Shown: one piece after another, positions 10,401 through 17,004 of the stretch
Position numbering within the stretch: position 1 is the stretch's first letter
Layout of the letters: each line of letters opens with the position of its first letter
NCBI GenBank assembly: GCA_943368475.1
Contig: CALRLF020000003.1
Span: forward strand, 76,107 to 140,106
Length of the DNA: 64,000 bases
Direction of reading: 5' to 3'
From: UBA1930 sp943368475
GTDB lineage: Bacteria > Bacteroidota > Bacteroidia > Chitinophagales > Chitinophagaceae
Position numbers and translations under genes: made by a program
The notes under the pieces: model-generated
Told to the model about the DNA's origin: nothing
Databases searched by the model: none
Seen by the model: only the letters and a program-made list of their open reading frames with translations

Positions 10401-10923
10401 TGAAGATCCTTATCATGATGCTAAAGTGCAAAATTTCTTTGCGTACGATGAGTTGGCTTCTAAAACAAGAAGATTGAGTGCAGGTTGGTTTATGCCTGAA
10501 GAACATGTGTTTCAAAAGCATGCCAAGAATATGAAAAATATTGTTGAAGCAGGTGGATTGGCAGGTGTTGGAAGTCATGGAGAGTTTCAAGGTCTTGGCT
10601 ACCATTGGGAATTATGGAGCATGCAAAGTGGTGGTATGCGTACCATTGATGCTTTGAAAGTTGCAACCATACAAGGTGCTGAAGGCTTAGGTTTAGATAA
10701 AGATTTAGGTAGTATTGAAAAAGGAAAATTGGCCGATTTGCTAATTTTAGATAAGAATCCATTAGAGAATATTCGTAACACCAATACCATTAAATATGTG
10801 ATGAAAGATGGTCGTTTGTATGAAGGTGCAACCTGTAACGAAATATATCCTGCTAAACGTACACTAGATAAAAAAGAGTGGGAATTTGATAAACCTAAAA
10901 TGAACACTGATATAAAAGAGTAG
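7402..10923 (+). CDS. Exported TolB-propeller / amidohydrolase fusion protein
   Basis: 1173 residues from the ATG at 7402; an open TTG at 7318 is less likely because the ATG begins a good signal peptide (MRLFFFQLLTLAGFATFS). The first two-thirds contain repeated SPDGKKILF..DRGGADNVW-type blocks, typical of PD40/TolB beta-propellers. A lysine- and aspartate-rich linker (about residues 680-750) leads to an amidohydrolase domain. In that domain, VPGFVDPHAHM supplies the metal-binding His818-x-His820, and later GVGSHGEFQG and GSIEKGKLADLLILDKNPL are typical of the family. The substrate cannot be read from the sequence. Such two-domain exported hydrolases recur in Bacteroidota and Gammaproteobacteria. 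The gene ends at a strong bidirectional terminator shared with lysC. Confidence 0.9.
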   Translation: MRLFFFQLLTLAGFATFSITSSLIEKENIFTLKDVLADTSKKDTTKYEVYKNLPLKPSRKIEYNTKEGSWMSVDISPDGKTILFDLMGDIYTMPATGGKAIPVTKGLAYDVQPRFSPDGKKILFISDRGGADNVWYIDTEKKDTVQMTFDQNQYFPNACWTPDGDYIIYAKGRRVPKLFMVHKKGGSGTQLIEAPAGLKTIDPAVSADGKLVYYSMRFGAWNYNAQLPQYQVGVYDRKNAKTTTITSRYGSAFTPTLSKDGKWLVYGTRYEDKTGLVLRDLQTSDEKWIAYPVQRDEQESIAPLGVLPSMTFTPDSKYVLASYGGKIHKIAIDGSGISAIPIDVDVKLEMGARLDFKYPVSDTAYQQATQIRDAVPSPNGKQLAFTVLNRLYVMDYPNGTPQRLTTNEFTEAQPAWSPDGSSIVFSTWTSDGGDMYKVNVASKALQKLTKVKGLYQSFNFTPAGDKIVLIKSNARVFKEAYGPGYDGSEDEICWISSAGGDISVIEKSLGRFNPHFVNSQSDRIYLTHFNGDLVSIKWDGTDEKKIIHVTGITTYGTVPTKMGRPDPEAMKCILIENEDVDKEREMTKPSPASWISISPKGGKALVQVNNDIYVVTIPETGKLENINVADAANADFPARKLTEVGGEFPFWQADGNTVHYSLGSTHFVYNVDRAQFVEDSTKDAKKVEAKRIEDSTTRINADSVLKKAADAEKKIRDSIAAKDTTAKKTPKKEELNYKATETEVKVFFKKATPTGMVLLRGARIVTMKGDEVIENGDVLVENNRIKAVGKRGSFSVPSNAQVYNVSGKTIVPGFVDPHAHMWPNWGIHKNQIWIYATNLAYGVTTTRDPQTATTDVLTYSDMVDAGMMVGPRVYSTGPGVGFWFYNIKDSANAESVLKQYSKYYNTKYIKMYLTGNRKQRQWIIQASKNQKIMPTTEGGLDFKLNMSNMIDGYPGHEHALPIYPLFNDVFTAVAKSKMLVTPTLLVSYGGPWAENYYWATEDPYHDAKVQNFFAYDELASKTRRLSAGWFMPEEHVFQKHAKNMKNIVEAGGLAGVGSHGEFQGLGYHWELWSMQSGGMRTIDALKVATIQGAEGLGLDKDLGSIEKGKLADLLILDKNPLENIRNTNTIKYVMKDGRLYEGATCNEIYPAKRTLDKKEWEFDKPKMNTDIKE

Positions 10924-10938
10924 ATGAAAGTTAAAGAG

Positions 10939-10972
10939 AAGCGGCTGTCTTAAAAGTTAAAGACAGCCGCTT
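10939..10972. terminator. Bidirectional terminator, amidohydrolase / lysC
   Basis: A perfect 13-bp inverted repeat (arms 10939-10951 and 10960-10972) around AAGCGGCTGTCTT, with an 8-base loop and a T-run after it on the plus strand. It lies between the two convergent stop codons. Confidence 0.9.
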
Positions 10973-10974
10973 TT

Positions 10975-12228
10975 TTATTTATACAAAACTTGTACAGTTT
11001 CTTTGGTTTGTTGTGTAAGAATAATGTCTTTGCCATTGCTCATTTTAGTAAATAATTCAGCGGTGTAGTGTCTTATTGTTAACAGTTGTAAACCTATTTC
11101 TACTTGCACATCAAAAATGCTTGAAGCTGCCGATGCAAATTGTTGAATTTTATCTTCTCTGTTATCTAAACCAATTTGCAAACTGATAGCTCCAGTTTGT
11201 ATTAAATTGGGTTTAATATTTAATTGGGCAAAGATTTCGTAAAGCTTTGCCATTGGTTCTTCACCAACAAAACTGAAATCTTGACTGTGCAAATGAATTA
11301 ATGCCTGATTGTCTTTTATAACAATAATAGGAGGCAGGTTTTTAATATTTTTTTTATGAATTACTGTGCCAGGTAATGAAGGGTCTAAAAAACATTTTAC
11401 CTGTAATGGAATGCCTTTGTTTTGCAAAGGCTTAATGGTTTTTGGATGAATTACCTGAGCTCCATAATAAGCCATTTCAATTACTTCATCAAAACTCAGT
11501 TCTGATATAAGTGTTGCGTTAGGGAAAGCTTTTGGGTCAGCATTCATCACACCTTCTACATCTTTCCAAATGGTAACACTTTCGGCATTTAATAGATTGG
11601 CAAAAATAGCTGCAGTATAGTCGCTGCCTTCTCTTCCCAAGGTGGTGCTTTCATTATCATCTGTACAACCAACAAAGCCTTGAGTAATAACCAAATTTGT
11701 GGATGCATCGGCAAAAGCAGTAATATTTTCAGTTGTTTTAACCCAGTTAATATTGGCTTCTCTATAATTATTATCTGTTTTTAAAATATCTCTTACATCT
11801 AATAAAGTATTTGGTACACCAACTTCATTTAAATAGTAGCTAATAATACAGGTACTTAATAATTCACCCACACAAACTATCTGATCATAATAGTAATCAA
11901 ATTCTCTTACTGGTTTGTCATGCAGCAGCCATTCAGCTTCAGTGAAATAATCATTCAATTGATTATAGCATGGGTTATAATTGGTAACCAATAAATATTT
12001 TGCAGTGGTTAAATGTTGTTGTTTAACTCCATTAAATAGTTCCAATGCTATTTCTTTATTACCTGCATAAAATGCTTCAACTACTTTTTCTAAAGCATTG
12101 GTGGTTTTGCCCATGGCAGAAATAATCATTACAATTTTATCTTCTTTGTATAAATCTAAAATGGCTGCAATGTTTTGAATTCTTTCTATGCTGCTGGCAC
12201 TGGCTCCTCCAAACTTAAAAACCTTCAT
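10975..12228 (-). CDS. lysC: Aspartate kinase (monofunctional)
   Basis: Aspartokinase phosphorylates aspartate, the first step toward lysine, threonine and methionine. The 417-residue protein opens with MKVFKFGGASASSIERI, the nucleotide-binding KFGG motif. It continues with TQGFVGCTDDNESTTLGREGSDYTAAIFA (substrate loop) and VTIWKDVEGVMNADP. The C-terminal about 130 residues correspond to the ACT-domain region, but conservation is weak there and I cannot say which amino acid inhibits it. There is no homoserine dehydrogenase fusion. The -7 box TATCTTTG lies 25 bp upstream of the start. Confidence 0.95.
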   Translation of the reverse strand: MKVFKFGGASASSIERIQNIAAILDLYKEDKIVMIISAMGKTTNALEKVVEAFYAGNKEIALELFNGVKQQHLTTAKYLLVTNYNPCYNQLNDYFTEAEWLLHDKPVREFDYYYDQIVCVGELLSTCIISYYLNEVGVPNTLLDVRDILKTDNNYREANINWVKTTENITAFADASTNLVITQGFVGCTDDNESTTLGREGSDYTAAIFANLLNAESVTIWKDVEGVMNADPKAFPNATLISELSFDEVIEMAYYGAQVIHPKTIKPLQNKGIPLQVKCFLDPSLPGTVIHKKNIKNLPPIIVIKDNQALIHLHSQDFSFVGEEPMAKLYEIFAQLNIKPNLIQTGAISLQIGLDNREDKIQQFASAASSIFDVQVEIGLQLLTIRHYTAELFTKMSNGKDIILTQQTKETVQVLYK

Positions 12229-12253
12229 ATACTTGTATTAAATTGATATGCAG

Positions 12254-12261
12254 CAAAGATA
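12254..12261 (-). promoter_or_regulatory. -7 promoter box of lysC
   Basis: TATCTTTG on the minus strand fits the Bacteroidota -7 consensus TAnnTTTG, 25 bp before the lysC ATG. No clear -33 TTG is seen. Confidence 0.5.
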
Positions 12262-12359
12262 ATAGCAAGAAGTTTTAACCTTAAAGTAATTAGGGTACAG
12301 TTGATTGAAATATGACGTTTCCTTAGGCTTAATAAAGAGGTGAGAAAAAGTTTTTTCAA

Positions 12360-12382
12360 TAATGTGTCAATTTTACACATTA
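12360..12382. promoter_or_regulatory. Inverted repeat before the GH13 gene
   Basis: TAATGTGT and ACACATTA form an 8-bp inverted repeat separated by 7 bases, ending 32 bp upstream of the GH13 start. It could be an operator or a 5'-UTR hairpin; only the symmetry is seen. Confidence 0.3.
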
Positions 12383-12414
12383 ACTACTTATTTTTATCTT
12401 CTAAAACGATTGTT

Positions 12415-13779
12415 ATGAAAACAAAACTGCTAATAAGTACACTTTGCTTGATGTATTTATTTTCTTCTTGTAAAAATGAAAATACACCATCTACAAACAG
12501 CGATACAGCTAAAATTGATGGTCATCCTGCATGGATTATGCAAGGCAATATTTATGAAGTAAATGTTCGTCAGTATACTCCTGAAGGAACATTTAAAGCT
12601 TTTGAAAAACATTTAGATAGGTTGAAAGAAATGGGCGTACAAACCTTGTGGTTTATGCCAATTAATCCAATTAGTAAAGTAGATAGAAAAGGAGTTTTAG
12701 GAAGTTATTATGCTGTGGCTAGTTATGTAGATGTGAATCCAGAGTTTGGTACAATGGATGAATGGAAAGCTTTGGTGAAGAAGTGCCATGATATGGGCTT
12801 TAAAGTAATTATAGATTGGGTACCCAATCATACTGGAGCTGATCATAGTTGGTTAACTACACATCCTGATTTTTATGTAGTTGACAGTGTAACTAAAAAA
12901 CCAATTTCTCCATTTGATTGGACAGATACAAGGAAGCTGAACTATAAAAATTTGGCTTTTCAAGATACCATGATTAACCAAATGAAATTTTGGATTACAC
13001 AAACTGGTATCGATGGTTTTAGATGTGATGTTGCAGGTGAAGTACCAGATGAATTTTGGAAGAAATGTATAACCACTTTGAAGAATGAAAAAAATGTGTT
13101 TATGTTGGCAGAAGGTGATAGAAAAGGTTTGCATGAAAGTGGTTTTGATGCAACGTATGCATGGCAAAATTTTCCTGTGTTAACACATATTGCACAAGGC
13201 AGAAGAACGATTGCAAGTTTTGATAGTGTAATTGCAAGAGGCGATACACTCTATCCTTCAAACGCATTGAGAATGTATTTTACCAGCAATCATGATGAAA
13301 ATACTTGGAACAAAGCTGACTATGGTACCATGCCTGGTGCAAGTCATGCTCCATTTGCTGTACTTACACAAACCATGAAACTTTCTGTACCATTGATTTA
13401 CAGCGGACAAGAAGAACCATTTTTAGACAGCTTAAGTTTCTTTTATAAAGACACAATCAGTTTTGGTAAATTCCAAAGAGCTAATTTTTATAAGACATTG
13501 TTGAACCTTAGAAAAAATAATGAAGCGTTAAGTTCGAATGCTTCGTTCAAAAAAGTTTCAGTTGGAGATGATAAATATGTGTATGCTTTTGTAAGAGAAA
13601 AAGGAAAAAGCAAGCTATTGGTAATTTTAAACCTGAGTGCCAATGCTCAAAAAATTGAAGTAAAAGATGCAACCTTATTGGGCAAAACGTATAATGTGTT
13701 TATGGGTAATAATGAGGATTTGAAATCTACCAGTTGGCAAATTGAACCTTGGGGTTATGTTGTGTACGATTACAAATAA
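12415..13779 (+). CDS. GH13 alpha-amylase family lipoprotein
   Basis: 454 residues starting at the ATG at 12415. The signal MKTKLLISTLCLMYLFSSC ends in a lipobox-like SSC, so it is probably a lipoprotein. The (beta/alpha)8 barrel shows the family regions: region I DWVPNHTG; region II GFRCDVAGEVP with the nucleophile Asp205; region III MLAEGD with the acid/base Glu233; region IV FTSNHDENTW with Asp294. A short beta-sandwich closes the C-terminus (YAFVREKGKSKLLVILNLS). It should act on alpha-glucans (maltodextrin or starch fragments); exact specificity is not decidable. An upstream in-frame extension to 12340 is rejected because the lipoprotein signal starts at 12415. Confidence 0.93.
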   Translation: MKTKLLISTLCLMYLFSSCKNENTPSTNSDTAKIDGHPAWIMQGNIYEVNVRQYTPEGTFKAFEKHLDRLKEMGVQTLWFMPINPISKVDRKGVLGSYYAVASYVDVNPEFGTMDEWKALVKKCHDMGFKVIIDWVPNHTGADHSWLTTHPDFYVVDSVTKKPISPFDWTDTRKLNYKNLAFQDTMINQMKFWITQTGIDGFRCDVAGEVPDEFWKKCITTLKNEKNVFMLAEGDRKGLHESGFDATYAWQNFPVLTHIAQGRRTIASFDSVIARGDTLYPSNALRMYFTSNHDENTWNKADYGTMPGASHAPFAVLTQTMKLSVPLIYSGQEEPFLDSLSFFYKDTISFGKFQRANFYKTLLNLRKNNEALSSNASFKKVSVGDDKYVYAFVREKGKSKLLVILNLSANAQKIEVKDATLLGKTYNVFMGNNEDLKSTSWQIEPWGYVVYDYK

Positions 13780-13799
13780 CATTATTTAGTTTATGAATT

Positions 13800-13822
13800 A
13801 AACCATCGCTTTGCGATGGTTT
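13800..13822 (+). terminator. Terminator after the GH13 gene
   Basis: AAACCATCGC / GCGATGGTTT, 10-bp arms with a 3-base loop, followed by T-rich sequence, between the GH13 stop and pyrF. Confidence 0.85.
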
Positions 13823-13849
13823 TTTGTTCCAAAACATTAGTTTCGCAGC

Positions 13850-14656
13850 ATGAATAAAAGCTATTTAGTTAATCAAATAAAAGAAAAGAATACTTATCTG
13901 TGTGTTGGTTTGGATACTGATATTACTAAAATTCCCAAGCATTTACAACAGCTTCCAAATGCAATTGTAGAGTTTAATAAAGCCATTATCGATGCTACCA
14001 AAGACCATTGTGTAAGTTATAAAATCAATACTGCTTTTTATGAATCAATGGGTGTAAAAGGTTGGGCAGTAATGGAAGAAACCCTACACTATATTCCGGA
14101 TACACATTTTAAAATTGCTGATGCAAAACGTGGAGATATTGGTAATACATCTTCACAATATGCCAAAGCATTTTTTGAAACATTGCCTTTTGATGCCATT
14201 ACAGTTGCACCGTATATGGGTGAAGACAGTGTTCGTCCTTTTTTAGAATATGAGAATAAATTTACCATTGTACTTGGTTTAACTTCTAATAAAGGTGCAA
14301 ACGATTTTGAATTGCAAAAAATAGGGGATAAATATTTATACGAAAAAGTAATTGGTACAATTTCCAATTGGGGAACACCAGAAAATTTAATGTTTGTTGT
14401 TGGTGCAACGCAGGCAAGTGAATTAAGTAATATCAGAAAAATTATTCCTGATAATTTTATTTTGGTTCCCGGTGTTGGTTTTCAGGGAGGCAGTTTAATG
14501 GATGTAAGCAATTATGGATTGAATAAGGATTGTGGCTTACTTATTAATGCCAGCAGAGCCATTATTTATGCAGGAAATGAAACAACTTATGCATCTGATG
14601 CTAAAGAAATTGCTATGCAATATCAAGAAGAAATGAGCTTTTATTTAAAAGGTTAA
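13850..14656 (+). CDS. pyrF: Orotidine 5'-phosphate decarboxylase
   Basis: PyrF decarboxylates OMP to UMP, the last step of UMP synthesis. The 268-residue protein is the longer subfamily form (LCVGLDTDITKIP at the N-terminus, then FNKAIIDATKDHCVSYKINTAFYE). The catalytic DAKRGDIGNT has Lys93. The phosphate-binding part reads LVPGVGFQGGSL and LLINASRAIIYAG. A TAGTTTCG sequence, one base off the -7 consensus, ends only four bases before the ATG, so transcription may start almost at the start codon. Confidence 0.95.
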   Translation: MNKSYLVNQIKEKNTYLCVGLDTDITKIPKHLQQLPNAIVEFNKAIIDATKDHCVSYKINTAFYESMGVKGWAVMEETLHYIPDTHFKIADAKRGDIGNTSSQYAKAFFETLPFDAITVAPYMGEDSVRPFLEYENKFTIVLGLTSNKGANDFELQKIGDKYLYEKVIGTISNWGTPENLMFVVGATQASELSNIRKIIPDNFILVPGVGFQGGSLMDVSNYGLNKDCGLLINASRAIIYAGNETTYASDAKEIAMQYQEEMSFYLKG

Positions 14657-14670
14657 TCGAATAAGTGTAC

Positions 14671-14710
14671 ACATACAAAAGCCATGAATTTTATCATGGC
14701 TTTTGTATGT
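14671..14710. terminator. Bidirectional terminator after pyrF
   Basis: A perfect 17-bp inverted repeat (14671-14687 and 14694-14710) with a 6-base loop, between the convergent pyrF and ATP-grasp-like genes. Confidence 0.88.
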
Positions 14711-14722
14711 ATATCTAGTAAA

Positions 14723-15919
14723 TTATTTCTCAAAATATACCAAGCTACCGCCAACCCATTCTTTATCTTGGTTATAGCGTACACCAATCATTTTTCCTTT
14801 GCTTAAACGAGCCAAATTGTTTGTTGGAATGGGTCTTGCTTCTCCATCTTTCCAAAAATAAAATATGCGTATTTCTGCCTTCGCAGGAATATCAGGCGTT
14901 ACTATAACATCGGCATATTTTACTTTTCGTTGTAAAATCCAGTTTTCTTGGTCTTCAACTTTTTGTATGTCGTCGAGTGTTACATCAATTACTACGCCCT
15001 GCCCTGCAAAAGAAAATAATGGTTTTAAAACATAGTTTTCTAAATCAGCTGGTAACTCTTTTATTTCATTCAAGAACCTAGTTTTGGGTACATAAGGATG
15101 GTCGATAAAAGGCAAAGTGTATTTGCTAATTCTATAAAACCAATTTGGATGTGGTACCCACTCTACGTCAAGGTCTTCTAATAGTATTTTCCCTTTCTCT
15201 TGTATTTCGGCAGATTGTTGTTGTAAATCGTCGAAAATTATTCGGTTATAAATTCTTTTTACTTCAGTTTTTCTACCATCTTTTTCGTAATACAATTTTT
15301 TGCCTTCTTGTATTAGTTCAGTTAAACAAACAATAGGGATACCCAAATAATCTTGTGTACAATAAAAATCAATTCTTGTTTTTTGTTTGTGAGGCAATAT
15401 TTCTAATAGAATTACATTTTCAGGCTGATGATTTGCAACAATAATTTCTTTTAATAATGCTATATAAGAAGCTTCGTCCAAATCGCTTAAATAAGCCGAA
15501 TAATTATCAGGAATTGTAAAATGTTTTCTTGCTACAGCATCTATATACACTTCAAAGCCAAAAAGTGTAGGGAAGCCTTGCATCTCTATTAGTTGTGGTT
15601 CCAATTCTCCTTTTTCATTTTCACAAATTCCAAAATCAAATGCAATAAAATGGCTATGTCCGTTTTCGTTGGGCACTCTTACATTTGTAGGAATGGCATG
15701 TGAAGTAAGTGTTTTAAAGTTAAAGCCAGTTATTACATCTACAATACTTTCGCAGGCACTTAAAATTTTATTTTTAAATGCTTTGTTAACAAATACTGGT
15801 GTTTCGGCAACCCTAAACTCTAATGCTCCAGTATGTTTACTGTGCAAATCATCTAAATATGCTTTATATGTTTCGGCGTTAAAGCTTTCGTTAAATTCTT
15901 TTCTTATTGAAGGAACCAT
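14723..15919 (-). CDS. ATP-grasp-like protein, possible carboxylate-amine ligase
   Basis: 398 residues, cytoplasmic, no signal peptide. I do not recognise a named family with certainty. The second half resembles ATP-grasp ligases: KRIYNRIIFDDL, then WVPHPNWFYRISKYTLPFI, then ENYVLKPLFSFAGQGV (the lysine plus glycine-rich loop that grips ATP), ENWILQRKVKY, and an acidic/asparagine stretch AEIRIFYFWKDGEARPIPTNNLARL. The upstream neighbour on the same strand is a class I glutamine amidotransferase, so the two may act as a ligase plus ammonia supplier. That pairing is inference. A terminator-like hairpin lies between them, so they are not a simple tight operon. Confidence 0.65.
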   Translation of the reverse strand: MVPSIRKEFNESFNAETYKAYLDDLHSKHTGALEFRVAETPVFVNKAFKNKILSACESIVDVITGFNFKTLTSHAIPTNVRVPNENGHSHFIAFDFGICENEKGELEPQLIEMQGFPTLFGFEVYIDAVARKHFTIPDNYSAYLSDLDEASYIALLKEIIVANHQPENVILLEILPHKQKTRIDFYCTQDYLGIPIVCLTELIQEGKKLYYEKDGRKTEVKRIYNRIIFDDLQQQSAEIQEKGKILLEDLDVEWVPHPNWFYRISKYTLPFIDHPYVPKTRFLNEIKELPADLENYVLKPLFSFAGQGVVIDVTLDDIQKVEDQENWILQRKVKYADVIVTPDIPAKAEIRIFYFWKDGEARPIPTNNLARLSKGKMIGVRYNQDKEWVGGSLVYFEK

Positions 15920-15982
15920 AATTTTCTTTTTTCTTTTCTAAAATACAAATTAGTGCAATCTTTTTACAGCATTAATAAAAAT

Positions 15983-16015
15983 AAAAAATCCTCTTCATAA
16001 ACAAGAGGATTTTTT
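15983..16015. terminator. Hairpin between the amidotransferase and ATP-grasp-like genes
   Basis: Arms AAAAAATCCTCTT and AAGAGGATTTTTT (13 bp, perfect) with a 7-base loop. It sits after the amidotransferase stop and 63 bp before the next co-directional start, so it would end or attenuate the upstream transcript. Confidence 0.8.
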
Positions 16016-16037
16016 AAATGATTATAATAAAATAATT

Positions 16038-16868
16038 TTAAGCTTCAATCATTTCACCTACTGCATGATTTAGAAAGTTAGGAAGAATACAAGAATAGGT
16101 CCAAAGTATTTTTGCAGGATCACTTAAATTCTCTAACATGCTTTTCCATTTGGCTTCACCATGATTGGCAATAACCATTTCTTTTTTATCTTCTCTTTGC
16201 AAATACATGCTCATACCCATTGCATCAGCTTCTGGATGAAATTGTGTACCAATAAAATAGTCATTAAACCGAACCGACATAATTGCCCTTTCGTAAGGTA
16301 CATGTGGCCTGTTTTTTTCTATAGCCAAAATTTTGGCACCCATTTCTCTAATGCGTGCATAATTAGGTTCAATAACTTGGTAGTCTCTGCTATCAACACC
16401 ATAAAAAGGCTCTTTCAATCCTTCAAAAACAATCTCTTCTTTTCCATCGTCTAGTTGATGAATTGGAAATACACCAAATGCAGTTGATTTGCGTTTACAC
16501 ACATTGCCTATTTCATAATATCTACAGGCAAGTTGAAAGCTGTGGCAAATAAAGAATACATGTTTGGGATTATTGTTTAGTTTATTCCAATTTTCAACCG
16601 ATTCTAACCAGCCAAAATACTTTTCTTCCCACTCACTACCAATTGTATCTAATGGTGATCCTGGTCCACCAGTTGAAATGTAAATATCATAAGATGTATC
16701 GGGTACTTCAAGTTTTAAACGAACATCAAATTCATCGAAATGAACATTGTATTGATTTTGTTCAGCCCAAGTATTAATAATCTCTCTTATACAACGCATG
16801 CCTTGATTGGCTTGACCTTCGTATAAATCAAGTATTGCAATATTTATTTTATTGTCGCTCCAATTCAT
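16038..16868 (-). CDS. Class I glutamine amidotransferase-like protein
   Basis: 276 residues of a GMP-synthase-like GATase1 fold. The nucleophile elbow is FFICHSFQLACRY with Cys108; the usual CxGxQ pattern is kept except that Gly is Ser-Phe shifted (CHSFQ). The catalytic His211-x-Glu is in GTQFHPEADAMG. The oxyanion-side motif is YISTGGPGSPLDT. It would release ammonia from glutamine for a partner. The nearest candidate partner is the ATP-grasp-like gene downstream; no GMP synthetase ATP-pyrophosphatase domain is attached or adjacent. The true substrate is unknown. Confidence 0.85.
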   Translation of the reverse strand: MNWSDNKINIAILDLYEGQANQGMRCIREIINTWAEQNQYNVHFDEFDVRLKLEVPDTSYDIYISTGGPGSPLDTIGSEWEEKYFGWLESVENWNKLNNNPKHVFFICHSFQLACRYYEIGNVCKRKSTAFGVFPIHQLDDGKEEIVFEGLKEPFYGVDSRDYQVIEPNYARIREMGAKILAIEKNRPHVPYERAIMSVRFNDYFIGTQFHPEADAMGMSMYLQREDKKEMVIANHGEAKWKSMLENLSDPAKILWTYSCILPNFLNHAVGEMIEA

Positions 16869-16927
16869 ATTTCAACAAACTTAGGGATTTTTAAAATAAT
16901 GGTATTGCTCTTAGTTTTCAACATAGA

Positions 16928-16974
16928 TTGAATAAAATTGTTGTATCAGTAGAAGTTTGTAAAATTTTATTCAA
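16928..16974. promoter_or_regulatory. 12-bp inverted repeat in the divergent intergenic region
   Basis: TTGAATAAAATT (16928-16939) and AATTTTATTCAA (16963-16974) are perfect inverse copies, 23 bp apart, between the divergent amidotransferase and TonB-receptor genes. It could be a paired operator site or mRNA leader hairpin. AT-richness makes chance plausible. Confidence 0.3.
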
Positions 16975-17004
16975 ACCTTCTTGTTGAACAATTACTTTTA
17001 GTAC

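Noticed and set aside
10490..10907. Minus-strand frames inside the amidohydrolase gene
   Set aside because: They overlap a strongly conserved domain on the plus strand and show no family motifs.
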